Notes under the pieces: generated by a model
What the model was told of the DNA's origin: nothing
Seen by the model: the letters and a program-made list of their open reading frames with translations, nothing else
The model's database searches: none
NCBI GenBank assembly: GCA_013824245.1
Contig: PNNN01000065.1
Coordinates: forward strand, 82,151-146,150
DNA length: 64,000 bases
Direction of reading: 5' to 3'
Source of the DNA: Chlorobiaceae bacterium
Lineage (GTDB): Bacteria; Bacteroidota; Ignavibacteria; UBA10030; SZUA-254
Program-made: the position numbers and the translations under genes
Part shown: positions 8,679 through 18,300 of the stretch, one piece after another
Layout: every line of letters starts with the position of its first letter
Position numbering within the stretch: the first letter of the stretch is position 1

Positions 8679-10556
8679 ATGGCCGAAAATGTTTCTATCA
8701 ATCCGCTGCAATCACATTTAAAGAACAAATTATCCTCACTTCCCAAAAATCCGGGTGTTTATCAGTTTAAAAATGCTGACAATGATATTCTATACATCGG
8801 TAAAGCGATAAACCTTCGGAATCGTGTTCGTCAATATTTCCAAAGAAGCGGAAATATTTCTTCCCGTATCAAGGCAATGATCTCAAAAATTGCCGATATA
8901 GAACTTATAATCACAGACTCAGAAATTGAAGCGTTGATCCTTGAAGCAACTCTCATCAAAAAACACAAACCACATTATAATATCGACCTTAAAGATGATA
9001 AAAGTTATCCGTACATCGTAATTACCAAAGAGCCATTCCCCCGCGTTTTTGTAACAAGAAGAATTACAAATGATGGCTCAAAATATTTTGGTCCGTACAC
9101 TGATGTTGGAGCGATGAGAGAATCTCTCAAAATGATAAAGGATATTTTTAAAGTACGGAGCTGTAATTATTTTATTGATGCCGAATCAATTGCGAAAAAA
9201 AGATATAAATTATGCCTTGATTATCATATCAATCAATGCGATGGTCCGTGCGAGGGATTGGTTTCAGTAGAAACATATAATGAAATGATTGACAGCGTTG
9301 CACTTTTATTGAAAGGGAAGACGGCAAAACTGATTTCTGATTGGGAGACACGTATGAATTTAGCGGCAGAACGATTGCATTTCGAAGAGGCGAAACGTTA
9401 TCGTGATGGTATAAATCAATTGAAAGTATACAGTGAAAGACAGAAGATAATTGAACCGACCCTTACCGACAGAGATATAATTGCACTCGTGAAGGATGTT
9501 GATGATGCATGTGGTGTAATATTCAATGTTCGTGAGGGGAAGATTACTGGTAAAAAGCATTTATTGATAAGCAAAGTTGAAGGAAAAACAGAAGAAGAAA
9601 TTATTGAACAGTTGGTGCCAAATTATTATTTGGATGAAGCTGAGATTCCCAATGAAATATATCTGTCGCATCGACCTCAAAATATATCGGTCATTCAAGA
9701 ATGGCTAAAGTCTAAAAGGGAAGGCGGATTAAAAATAATCATTCCACTTGCGGGCGAGAAGGTGCGTTTAATTAACATGTGCAAATTGAACGCAAAGATG
9801 ATACTTGATGAATATATGATGGAGAAAAGTTCGAAGAAAAAGATGATCCCCGAGGCATTGTTAATGTTGCAAAAACATTTGCAACTCAATGCAATTCCGC
9901 ATAGAATCGAGTGCTTTGATATATCAAATACACAGGGAACAGATTCGGTCGCGTCCATGGTTGTTTTCCTCGATGGCAGACCCCGCAAATCCGAATATCG
10001 AAAATTTAAAATAACAACAGTATTGGGGGCTGATGATTATTTGAGCATGAAAGAAGTGATTAACAGAAGATACAAGAGAGTGCTTGACGAAAAATTATCT
10101 ATGCCCGATTTGATAATGGTTGACGGAGGTAAAGGTCAACTATCAAGTGCAATTGAAATATTAAAGTCACTACAATTATGGAAGGGTGATAGAACAGGAG
10201 TAAGTATAATTGGACTTGCAAAAAAATTGGAGGAAGTATTTCTTCCTTTATCATCAGATCCTCAAAATATTCCAAAAACTTCTCCGGCTCTCCGTTTACT
10301 CCAGAAGATCAGAGATGAAGCGCATCGATTTGCGATTTCATATCATAGACAATTACGCACAAAACGCACGCTTAAAACAGAAATTGAGCTGATAGAGGGA
10401 ATCGGGAAAAAACATTCAAAAATATTGCTCGAAATATTTGGCTCAGTAAAAGGTGTGCAAGAAGCATCTTACGAAAAGATATCAAGTGTTGTGGGAACCA
10501 AAAATGCGAGCAAAATTAAACAATATTTTGGTCAGAATGATCAAAATAGCGACTAA
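8679..10556 (+). CDS. uvrC: Excinuclease ABC subunit C
   Basis: UvrC makes the dual incisions of nucleotide excision repair after UvrA and UvrB have marked damage. The GIY-YIG nuclease domain is at residues 20-95 (PGVYQFKNADNDILYIGKA). The UVR motif that contacts UvrB is near residues 225-260 (LAAERLHFEEAKRYRDGI). The C-terminal RNase H-like endonuclease has the region DISNTQGTDSVASMVVF near residue 413 and MVDGGKGQLSSA near residue 483. A tandem helix-hairpin-helix domain ends the protein (IEGIGKKHSKILLEIFGSVK). The length of 625 residues is normal for the family. Confidence 0.98.
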   Translation: MAENVSINPLQSHLKNKLSSLPKNPGVYQFKNADNDILYIGKAINLRNRVRQYFQRSGNISSRIKAMISKIADIELIITDSEIEALILEATLIKKHKPHYNIDLKDDKSYPYIVITKEPFPRVFVTRRITNDGSKYFGPYTDVGAMRESLKMIKDIFKVRSCNYFIDAESIAKKRYKLCLDYHINQCDGPCEGLVSVETYNEMIDSVALLLKGKTAKLISDWETRMNLAAERLHFEEAKRYRDGINQLKVYSERQKIIEPTLTDRDIIALVKDVDDACGVIFNVREGKITGKKHLLISKVEGKTEEEIIEQLVPNYYLDEAEIPNEIYLSHRPQNISVIQEWLKSKREGGLKIIIPLAGEKVRLINMCKLNAKMILDEYMMEKSSKKKMIPEALLMLQKHLQLNAIPHRIECFDISNTQGTDSVASMVVFLDGRPRKSEYRKFKITTVLGADDYLSMKEVINRRYKRVLDEKLSMPDLIMVDGGKGQLSSAIEILKSLQLWKGDRTGVSIIGLAKKLEEVFLPLSSDPQNIPKTSPALRLLQKIRDEAHRFAISYHRQLRTKRTLKTEIELIEGIGKKHSKILLEIFGSVKGVQEASYEKISSVVGTKNASKIKQYFGQNDQNSD

Positions 10557-10664
10557 TCAAAATAATCGGAGTCGCATGTGTGTAGGAATATATCCTACAA
10601 AATTTATATGCTAATTCTGATTATATATTTTATTGGAATATATTATATTAAAACAGCTTTATTC

Positions 10665-10735
10665 AATGTGTGTCTGGTTCCCGCTTCGAAATCAAGGCCC
10701 TCCCACTTGGTTTCACCGCCAGGCACACATTTTTT
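10665..10735 (+). ncRNA. Two-level stem-loop followed by a T-run (structured RNA or elaborate terminator)
   Basis: The outer arms ATGTGTGTCTGG (10666-10677) and CCAGGCACACAT (10719-10730) pair over 12 bases with one G-U. An inner stem pairs GAAATCAAG (10688-10696) with CTTGGTTTC (10706-10714) around a 9-base loop. An asymmetric internal loop (10 and 4 bases) separates them. Six T residues (10730-10735) follow on the + strand. It lies 110 bases after the uvrC stop and could end that transcript, but it is more complex than a simple terminator and may be a small RNA or a palindromic repeat. The rest of the 331-base gap between uvrC and tRNA-Val (10557-10887) is AT-rich. It holds two weak overlapping reading frames that look accidental, and a TTGACA at 10859-10864 without a convincing -10 box. 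Confidence 0.55.
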
Positions 10736-10887
10736 ATTTATCTTTCTGCATGCTCATTTCAATAAAATTCAAACGGCAAATGTTAAAATATTTCATCTTT
10801 GGTCGAGATATAAATTACTATTACGATCATAGCATAGCGGAACAAGTTTGTTTATTTCTTGACAAATAATTAGATTATTCAGCGTTA

Positions 10888-10961
10888 GGGCGATTAGCTC
10901 AGTTGGTTGGAGCGCACGGTTCACATCCGTGAGGTCATAGGTTCAAGTCCTATATCGCCCA
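10888..10961 (+). tRNA. tRNA-Val (anticodon CAC)
   Basis: A complete cloverleaf can be drawn. The acceptor GGGCGAT (10888-10894) pairs with ATCGCCC (10954-10960), and the discriminator is A. The D arm is GCTC-AGTTGGTTGG-AGC. The anticodon arm is CACGG-TTCACAT-CCGTG with anticodon CAC, reading GUG valine codons. The T arm is ATAGG-TTCAAGT-CCTAT. CCA is not encoded. It lies 30 bases upstream of the PyrR-binding hairpin of the pyrimidine operon, with no obvious promoter in between. Confidence 0.97.
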
Positions 10962-10981
10962 CAAAAAATATAATTTATAAA

Positions 10982-11079
10982 CCTTTAACCCGTTCCAGAG
11001 AGATCGGAAAGGAAACTATCATGAGACATATTATTTCATTAAACCTCCACCTTTATCGAAGGGCTGGAGGTTTTTTTTT
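10982..11079 (+). promoter_or_regulatory. PyrR-type pyrimidine attenuator (PyrR-binding loop plus intrinsic terminator)
   Basis: TTCCAGAGAGATCGGAAAGG at 10993-11012 closely matches the PyrR-binding loop known from pyr operons of Firmicutes. It folds as CCGTTCC (10990-10996) with GGAAAGG (11006-11012), one internal mismatch and the conserved AGAGAG loop. Downstream, AAACCTCCA (11041-11049) pairs with TGGAGGTTT (11065-11073), extended by CCTTT/AAGGG with one bulge, and nine T residues follow: a strong intrinsic terminator. By analogy, UMP-bound PyrR should stabilise the first hairpin and favour termination before pyrR-pyrB-pyrC. A competing pairing of AAAGG (11008-11012) with CCTTT (11050-11054) is possible but short. 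Confidence 0.88.
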
Positions 11080-11092
11080 AGTTGGGGATTAA
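11021..11092 (+). CDS. Possible 23-residue leader peptide across the pyr terminator
   Basis: ATG at 11021 is preceded by GGAAAGGA (11006-11013) at ideal spacing. It opens 23 codons (MRHIISLN, then LHLYRRAG, ending FFLVGD) that run through both terminator arms and the T-run. The frame stops at TAA 11090-11092, one base before the pyrR start. Its ribosome site is the 3' strand of the PyrR-binding hairpin. If translated, ribosomes would disrupt the terminator and could couple to pyrR; PyrR binding would hide the ribosome site. Translation is not proven, and a 23-codon open frame can occur by chance. Confidence 0.4.
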   Translation: MRHIISLNLHLYRRAGGFFLVGD

Positions 11093-11093
11093 C

Positions 11094-11639
11094 ATGACAC
11101 GCAAAATTATTGATGAAATCGGGTTTGGACGAACGCTCACACGCCTTGCTCATGAAATTTTAGAACGAAATAAAGGCGCCGGCAATATAGCCATAATCGG
11201 AATTCGAACTCGCGGAGAATATTTAGCTAAGAGAATTGCAGATATAATATTTTCAATCGAGAAGAAAGAAATCAAAATTGGATTATTAGATATAACTCTA
11301 TACAGGGACGATCTAAAAGAAATCCAATATCAACCGTTGTTGAAAGGTACAGAGATAGATTTTGATCTGAATAAAAAAGATATCATCCTAATAGATGATG
11401 TGCTGTTTACCGGTAGAACTGTTCGTGCCGCACTCGATGAATTAACCGATCTTGGTAGACCGGCAAGCATTCAACTTGCTGTGTTAATCGATCGAGGACA
11501 CCGTGAATTACCAATCAGGGCAGATTTTGTAGGAAAGAATCTGCCGACATCGTTGGATGAAGAAGTAAAAGTCTTAATGAAAGAAATAGATCCAGAAGAT
11601 TCAGTCGTGTTAAAATCTCTGAAGGAAGGAGGGAATTAA
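11094..11639 (+). CDS. pyrR: PyrR: pyr operon attenuation regulator / uracil phosphoribosyltransferase
   Basis: The PRPP-binding loop [19 protein letters not shown] near residue 100 is the hallmark of type I phosphoribosyltransferases and is in the PyrR form. The N-terminal region (ARG-rich [13 protein letters not shown]) and the length of about 181 residues also fit. PyrR binds UMP or UTP and the pyr leader RNA, and often has weak uracil phosphoribosyltransferase activity. ATG 11094 is chosen over the in-frame TTG at 11082 because GGGGA at 11084-11088 is a well-placed ribosome site. The gene lies directly behind its own probable RNA target, which suggests autoregulation. Its stop overlaps the pyrB start by one base (TAATG). 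Confidence 0.95.
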   Translation: MTRKIIDEIGFGRTLTRLAHEILERNKGAGNIAIIGIRTRGEYLAKRIADIIFSIEKKEIKIGLLDITLYRDDLKEIQYQPLLKGTEIDFDLNKKDIILIDDVLFTGRTVRAALDELTDLGRPASIQLAVLIDRGHRELPIRADFVGKNLPTSLDEEVKVLMKEIDPEDSVVLKSLKEGGN

Positions 11640-12559
11640 TGGCACTTCAAAATCGTCATCTGCTTGGTTTGGAAGGTGTGTCGAAAGAGGAGATAAAATT
11701 AATACTCGATACTGCTACAACATTCCGAGAAGTTCTGGAAAGACCGATAAAGAAAGTTCCAACGCTTCAAGGAAAAACAATCGTAAATTTATTTTTTGAA
11801 AGCTCCACTCGAACAAGAATATCGTTCGAATTGGCTGAAAGGCGTTTATCAGCAGATGTTGTAAATTTTTCTGCTGATATGAGCAGTTTGAAAAAAGGGG
11901 AAACATTGAAAGACACTGCGCGCAATATTGAGGCGATGAAAATAGATATGGTAGTAATGCGTCATGCCTCACCTGGCGCCGCGTTGTTCCTAAGTCGTGT
12001 CATAGATTCTGTAATAATTAACGCCGGAGATGGGGGGCACGAACATCCCACGCAAGCTCTCCTCGACCTTTATTCAATCCAAGAAAAACATAAAAGAATC
12101 GATGGTTTAAAGATTTGTATTGTTGGCGATATATCTCATAGCCGTGTAGCTTTATCAAATATTTACGGACTCAAAACAATGGGCGCAGAAGTTGCTGTTT
12201 GCGGACCTGCTACTTTAATTCCATCCGAAATTGAAAAACATGGGATAGGAATATTCAATAAAATCGATGATGCTATTGCTTGGGCAGATGTTTTAAATGT
12301 ATTGCGAATACAACTTGAACGTCAAGACAGGAGTTACTTTCCATCGCTGAGAGAATACAGAAAATATTTTGCTGTAACCAAAGAGAGAATTGAGAGAGCT
12401 GAAAAACAAATAACTATTATGCATCCGGGTCCAATAAACCGTGATGTGGAATTGTCGGCAGATGTTGCCGATGGGAAGCATTCAATAATTCTACAACAGG
12501 TTTTGAATGGAGTGGCGGTTAGAATGGCAGTTCTTTATTTATTAGGGACAAGGAGTTGA
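11639..12559 (+). CDS. pyrB: Aspartate carbamoyltransferase catalytic subunit
   Basis: This enzyme joins carbamoyl phosphate and aspartate, the first committed step of UMP synthesis. The carbamoyl-phosphate loop SSTRTRISFE is at about residues 55-64. HPTQALLDLYSI near residue 133 and the PGPINRDVE text near residue 263 are family landmarks. The length of 306 residues is that of a catalytic chain. No regulatory chain (pyrI) is nearby, which fits control at the RNA level through PyrR. Translation is probably coupled to pyrR through the TAATG overlap. Confidence 0.97.
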   Translation: MALQNRHLLGLEGVSKEEIKLILDTATTFREVLERPIKKVPTLQGKTIVNLFFESSTRTRISFELAERRLSADVVNFSADMSSLKKGETLKDTARNIEAMKIDMVVMRHASPGAALFLSRVIDSVIINAGDGGHEHPTQALLDLYSIQEKHKRIDGLKICIVGDISHSRVALSNIYGLKTMGAEVAVCGPATLIPSEIEKHGIGIFNKIDDAIAWADVLNVLRIQLERQDRSYFPSLREYRKYFAVTKERIERAEKQITIMHPGPINRDVELSADVADGKHSIILQQVLNGVAVRMAVLYLLGTRS

Positions 12560-12561
12560 AT

Positions 12562-13845
12562 ATGAAATATCTCTTTAAAAATACAATCATAATTGATCCT
12601 GCTAATTTAATTGAAGAACCAGTGGATGTTCTTATCGTGGATGGCCGGATTGAAAAAATCAGACAATCTTTGTCGGCATCAAAAAACGATCAGGAGATTG
12701 ACTTAAGAGGAAATATCATTGCGCCTGGTTTTATAGATATGCATGTACATCTTCGCGAACCCGGTTTTGAATATAAAGAAACCATTGAAAGCGGCTCTAT
12801 GGCTGCTGCAGCTGGTGGATTTACAACAGTTTGTTGTATGCCTAACACTAATCCGGTTATCGACGATGATTCTATGGTTCGGTGGATTATTGAGAAAGGA
12901 AAAAGCGTTAACCAAGGAATTGTTGATATTTATCCGATTGCCACAATAACTAAATCGCGCCAGGGGAAAGAACTTTCACCAATGATGGAATTAGCTGATG
13001 CCGGAGCAGTCGCTTTTTCTGATGATGGTTCATCTGTTGATAATGCTGAGGTATTAAGACGCGCAATGGAATATTCGGCTATGATCAACAAGCCGATAAT
13101 ACAACATGCTGAAGAGCCGAATTTGGCGAAGGGCGGCGTAATGAATGAAGGTTTTGTTTCAACATCGCTTGGGATGCCGCCGATACCGTCAATCTCTGAA
13201 ACGGTTGTTCTTGCGCGCGATCTTTTAATCGCAAACTATACAAAAGGTAAATATCATGCTGCGCATATAAGCACACGAATATCTGTTGAGTTGATTCGAG
13301 ACGCGAAGAAACGTGGAACGTCTGCGAGCTGTGAAGTTACACCCCATCATTTTACGCTCACAGATGAAGCCGTCCGTTCATTCGATACAAATACTAAAAT
13401 GAATCCACCATTACGAGCGTATGATGATTTGATATCTCTCAAAGAAGGATTACGGGATGGGATTATTGATGTGATTGCCACCGATCATGCGCCGCACTCT
13501 TTCGATGAAAAACAGGTCGAATACCTTTTTGCACCCTTCGGAATTGTGGGGCTTGAAACTGCAATCGGTTTAGCAATAACAGAGTTAGTGCAAACAGGGT
13601 ATCTGTCTCTCAATCAACTTGTTGAAAAATTATCTGTTAATCCGAGAAAGATCCTGAATCTGCCACAGGTAACGATAAGAGAAGGTGAGAAGGCAAATCT
13701 GACTATACTTAATCCGGAATTAAGATGGATTGTCGAAATTGAAAAATTCAAATCGCGATCGGTAAATACTCCTTTCAATGGTCGGAAGTTAATTGGAAGA
13801 GCAATTGGAATTTTTAACAATGGGCAACTTCTACTAAACGATTAA
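12562..13845 (+). CDS. pyrC: Dihydroorotase
   Basis: Dihydroorotase closes carbamoyl aspartate to dihydroorotate. The metal-binding DMHVHLREPG near residue 59, CCMPNTNPVID and the C-terminal IATDHAPHS near residue 308 are typical of the long (about 430-residue) dihydroorotase class. ATG at 12562 is preferred over the overlapping TTG at 12556, because AAGGAG at 12550-12555 sits six bases before it. The gene begins two bases after the pyrB stop, so the three pyr genes form one unit. Other pathway genes (carAB, pyrD, pyrE, pyrF) are not in the window. Confidence 0.96.
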   Translation: MKYLFKNTIIIDPANLIEEPVDVLIVDGRIEKIRQSLSASKNDQEIDLRGNIIAPGFIDMHVHLREPGFEYKETIESGSMAAAAGGFTTVCCMPNTNPVIDDDSMVRWIIEKGKSVNQGIVDIYPIATITKSRQGKELSPMMELADAGAVAFSDDGSSVDNAEVLRRAMEYSAMINKPIIQHAEEPNLAKGGVMNEGFVSTSLGMPPIPSISETVVLARDLLIANYTKGKYHAAHISTRISVELIRDAKKRGTSASCEVTPHHFTLTDEAVRSFDTNTKMNPPLRAYDDLISLKEGLRDGIIDVIATDHAPHSFDEKQVEYLFAPFGIVGLETAIGLAITELVQTGYLSLNQLVEKLSVNPRKILNLPQVTIREGEKANLTILNPELRWIVEIEKFKSRSVNTPFNGRKLIGRAIGIFNNGQLLLND

Positions 13846-13851
13846 GAATAG

Positions 13852-13890
13852 TGTCTAAAATTATGAACTAATCTTTCAATATTTTGGACA
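13852..13890. repeat. Inverted repeat after pyrC
   Basis: TGTCTAAAAT (13852-13861) pairs with ATTTTGGACA (13881-13890) over ten bases, one of them G-T, around a 19-base loop. No T-run follows, so it is a weak terminator candidate. It starts seven bases after the pyrC stop and may protect the 3' end of the mRNA. Confidence 0.45.
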
Positions 13891-13987
13891 GTACTAAATA
13901 TTAAACTTCGATAAAATATCAGGATGAGGGAATTCTTCTGGCATGTTCTTTGGTCTGTTAATGAATAACGAATAAAGGAGATTTGTC

Positions 13988-14800
13988 ATGAGAACAATAA
14001 TTGTTATTCTTAGTGCGATCGTTACATTTACTTACATCGGCTGTGAGGATCATTTCTTACAAGTTGAAAACAACCCACCCCTTTCACCCAAAGGATTATA
14101 TGCATTTGCGGCAGATGGTTATGTTGAATTATCTTGGCTGGCAAATGGTGAAGATGATCTGGATGGATATAACATTTTTGTCAGCGCAAGTCCAAGTGGT
14201 CAGTTTCAGTATATCGGTTCCACAAAAAATGAGGTATATATTGACAGAGGTGCGAAGAATGGCATCACTTATTATTATAAACTTTCTGCATACGATTTCA
14301 GTGGAAATGAGAGCGTCCTTAGCAAGGGATACGCATATGCAACTCCGCGCCCCGAGGGATTTGATGTTAATTTGAAAAATTATCGTGACACTCCGAACAT
14401 GGCAGGGTATGATTTCTCCTCAAACACAATAGGACCTTATGACGATCAATACACCGATCTCTTCTTCGAATATTACGACGGCATTTATTACTTCGACGTT
14501 TGGAATGATACAGAAATACAAGATATGGGTTATACAAGTTCACTTGATGAAATTGTGAAATCTCCGACTCGCGGGTGGTCTCCAACCGGAGATGTTCGTT
14601 TAATTGCCGGACATACATATGTGTTAAGGACATGGGATTATCACTATGCAAAAGTTCGTGTAATATCATTATCAGCGAATCAGGTGGTCTTTGATTGGGC
14701 GTATCAATTGCAGTCAGATAATACTTTTTTAAAGAAAAACCTTGCAAATGAAAGAGGAAAACTCATTGCCGGGAAAGGATCGCTTGAAAGGGATAAATAA
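13988..14800 (+). CDS. Lipoprotein with a fibronectin type III-like domain
   Basis: The protein has 270 residues. The signal peptide ends in the lipobox YIGC (Cys near residue 18), so it should be lipid-anchored. Residues 30-115 read PPLSPKGLYAFAADGYVELSW and later YNIFVSAS and YYYKLSAYDFSGNES, which is the strand pattern of an FnIII domain. The remainder (about 120 residues) is rich in Tyr and Asp and has no recognised motif. AAAGGAG at 13975-13981 supports the start. Its function is unknown. Confidence 0.8.
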   Translation: MRTIIVILSAIVTFTYIGCEDHFLQVENNPPLSPKGLYAFAADGYVELSWLANGEDDLDGYNIFVSASPSGQFQYIGSTKNEVYIDRGAKNGITYYYKLSAYDFSGNESVLSKGYAYATPRPEGFDVNLKNYRDTPNMAGYDFSSNTIGPYDDQYTDLFFEYYDGIYYFDVWNDTEIQDMGYTSSLDEIVKSPTRGWSPTGDVRLIAGHTYVLRTWDYHYAKVRVISLSANQVVFDWAYQLQSDNTFLKKNLANERGKLIAGKGSLERDK

Positions 14801-14852
14801 CATTATGCGCCACGCGTTTGACTTTATACTTTCTTTCGAGTATTTTTGAGTT

Positions 14853-15302
14853 ATGCGCGATCTCAATAAAACATTAATAACCCTATTAATTCTACTCTAT
14901 GTTTTGATTATGACGGTTGAAGCATCGGCTCAACCATCTCTCAAATTATCACCAACTTCTTCAGATGCCAAAAAATTAATTGAACTCATCGAACTGGCTA
15001 TCAAGGGAGGTGAAATAAACAATATATCTTCAGCATTGGCTCGTGAGGTAACAGTAAATATCCGCAATGCCGAAACCGGGTTGTTCAGTTCGAATCAATC
15101 TGTTGTTATTCTTCAAAATTATTTTTCCTCAAGAAGAATTCTGCAATTTGAATTTACAACGAAGCAAAATGAGCACGAGCCATTTTACGCTACAGGAGGA
15201 GGCAGTTTTGCAATCAAAGGTCGTCGGGAACATTTCCAGATTTACGTTGGACTTACGATTAAGGATGGCCGTTTAATGATTTCCCAATTCAACGTTTATT
15301 GA
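14853..15302 (+). CDS. DUF4783-like secreted protein
   Basis: This 149-residue protein has a signal peptide (LITLLILLYVLIMTVEASAQ). The mature part (AKKLIELIELAIKGGEINNI, then ALAREVTVNIRNAETG and a C-terminal GLTIKDGRLMISQFNVY) resembles the small NTF2-like DUF4783 family of Bacteroidota. The function of that family is unknown. It is 30 bases upstream of the large histidine kinase and is probably expressed with it. Confidence 0.7.
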   Translation: MRDLNKTLITLLILLYVLIMTVEASAQPSLKLSPTSSDAKKLIELIELAIKGGEINNISSALAREVTVNIRNAETGLFSSNQSVVILQNYFSSRRILQFEFTTKQNEHEPFYATGGGSFAIKGRREHFQIYVGLTIKDGRLMISQFNVY

Positions 15303-15332
15303 TGATTTGAATTTAGAATCACTTTCCTAATT

Positions 15333-18300
15333 ATGGGAAAAATTATCAAGAAATATTCATTAATTCTTACCATTTGCCTCATCTGTATTTTTGCGGCTAC
15401 ATTCATGTATGAATATATCTTCGCTGATGCTACAGCAAGAAATTGGGATAATATATCTTCCGAGATAAAGGAGAAGCAGACATTATATATTCAAAATGAA
15501 TTCATTGAATTTCAACAATCAATTCTTAATCAATTAAAAAAAATATCTGATGACAAATATGTTGTTTTAGGAATAAACAGAAATGGTAGTAGAGACTCTC
15601 TTTTTGATTACCTATCGCAGATTCAAAGTAATGGAACTTCAATTGAGATTTTCGATAGCAGCAAGAATTCGGTTGCGTGGGTAAACAATTATGGTCCCCA
15701 CATTCCTCTCAAAAATATTGTTGATAGTATCTCAGTCATCATTCTACAAAAACCTTTATTTACTTATCTTGCCATAATACAACCGATCAGCTCTGGCGGC
15801 AAGATATCAGGTTATATAGCTGGGAAACGCTTATTCGATGTAAATCTACCGTTAAGTAACAGATTCATAAATAAAAATAGTTTCAGCAATACTTTTGCAG
15901 GGAAATTATCAATCACACCGGAATTTCAATTCTCAGCAACAAATCATAAAACAACTGTAAACAACATTTACTCGATTCCGCTTATTGGCATCGACCGATC
16001 CATTTTAGGTAATGCTCTTGTGCCATATCTGGTTGTTGATGAATATCGGGAAGAATTATCGAATACAATTGAGTTATTCAGATCTATTATAGGGATAATT
16101 ATTTATTTATTGGTGACTGTTGTTTTAATAACTGCCATGAAAAAATATTCTAAGGCAGTTCAATTCATCGTCATTACAATTTTAGTATGGTCAGCACGTT
16201 ATTTATTGATTTGGTTGAATGTCTCAAATCAATTATTCCCGGATTGGTTTAGCCCGATCTATTATGCTTCGCCATTTGGACTTGGCATTGTTCGATCTCT
16301 TGGCGATCTGTTTATATCATCAATTTTTATATTCATCAATGTATTTTCATTATGCTATTTTTATCTCAAATCATATAGTGCTCACGATAAGATAAACCGC
16401 ACAGGGAGTAAATTCTTAAAGATTATTGCTGTTGCATTACTTTCCATTTCCTTTTTTTTATTATTCAGAGCGATGGCGGCAATATTCCGCAGCGCCGTAC
16501 GGGATTCAACCATTTCATTAAACGATTTAACTACATTACTTCCCAACTCTGAATTGACGGTTTTATTATTTGGATTGTTCATGACTGCGGTTTCTTTTGT
16601 TCTTCTCCAGATAGTTATAATTGATATAATTCGTCGATACATCAATAATATTTTTAGCAAAAATCATTCTGAGAAATTTGTATGGGCTATAACGGGAATT
16701 ATTTTAGTTATGGGAGGAGTAATCTTTGGATTACTTCAGCGGTCGCCGTTATTATCACTTGAAGCGAGAGCCGCTCTAACGCTTGGACTCATTGGAGCGA
16801 CATTGTTATCAAGAAATGGATATTTGAATAAAGGGGAGAATAGATATTTAAGAATTGGTTTAGTTGTATCTATCACAACTGTTCTATTTATGATTCCCGC
16901 ATTGCGTGCTGAGATGGAATACAAGGAACGTTCATCGGTTGAGAATTTCTCAAGAACCGTAATAAAACCGACTAATGCATGGATATCGTATCTGGTCGAC
17001 CAAACGATTTCAGAGTGCATTGATGAGGAGGCGGTGAGGATTATTAAAACTAACAATCGGCAAGAATACTCGGCGCTCGCGTTTAAAAAATGGGCAAGAA
17101 GTTTACTGAGCGAGGAAGGAAATAATTGTGTCATCAGATATTATAATTCGATGGGAGGACCGATCAGCACATTCAAAATTGGGACTGTTGCATCGATTAC
17201 TGAAGAATCAATAATTCGAGATTCAATCTCTCATTCCACACTATATCAAGTAGATAAGAATATCCGAGGTGTAAATACAAGATGGCAGATTAGAACCTCG
17301 GTTCTGACTGATGTTAATGGTGATACTATCGGTTCAGTTAGGGTAGAGGTAACCGGTAACAAATTAACTCTCTTAAAAGGAGAGATCCCAGAGATATTGC
17401 GAAGTAAAACAAAACAAACACAAGTGGGATTAGAACAACCATTAATGCTAACTGAATATTTCAGGGATACAATCGTTTCTTCTTCTGAGGAAACATTTTA
17501 TGCAAAGAGAGCACTGCCGAATGATATCGCAGAACAAGTTCGAAAACATAACAATCTTTGGACTGAAGAAGATTTTGACGATAAATATTACGAAAGTTTT
17601 TATTTCAGAGATGAAAATGAGAGTTCAGAAGGATCGGTTTATTGTTTAGCTCGGCAAAAACCGGGATTCTTTCTCAGCTTTTTCTGGTTCTTAAGGATAG
17701 GATTTATATTTCTCATATTTGCTGTATTTATTTTTACGGTCAAATATCTCTGGAATATTTTACGTAAGAAAAATAAAATGTTTAGTTTTGCAGAGAAATT
17801 GTTAATATCTTATCTCATTGTGGCAACCTTCCCGGTTTTATTTTTTAGTTATTACAATAAACAAACATCAAGCAACAGGGCTGAGGAAGAGCTGCTTTCT
17901 CAATTACAAGATCAGACAGAGATAGTTGTCACCGAACTTAAGCGGAGGTTCGATGTCAGCACTCCTGTGTCTATATCCCGGGTTTATGATTCCGATTGTT
18001 CCAATATCGCGGAAGACATAAATATCGATTTTGATATTTATTCATCAGCCGAGTTAAGTTCGACGAGCAAACCGGAATTATACGACGCTGAACTTCTCGA
18101 TTCACACCTCGACGCATCGGCTTATCGCGAGTTATTCCTCAGAGAGCGTTTATTCTATTCACAAAAAAAGGAACTCGGGAATCTGGCTTATGTTGTTGGT
18201 TACAGACCGTTACGCTCTGTTGATGGCAGGATTATCGGTGTAGTAAGTGTACCTACACTCCTTAAACAAAGTCAGCGAGACATGGAAATGGTGCAATCTA

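Noticed and set aside
10665..10731. Resemblance of the reverse complement to the two ends of a 5S rRNA (TGCCTGG near one end, GGAACCAG near the other)
   Set aside because: At about 65 bases it is far too short for 5S rRNA and lacks the loop sequences; the likeness follows from the outer stem only.
10578..10869. Two overlapping + strand frames of 84 and 78 codons between uvrC and tRNA-Val
   Set aside because: They cross the two-level stem-loop, have no ribosome site and show no protein-like pattern.
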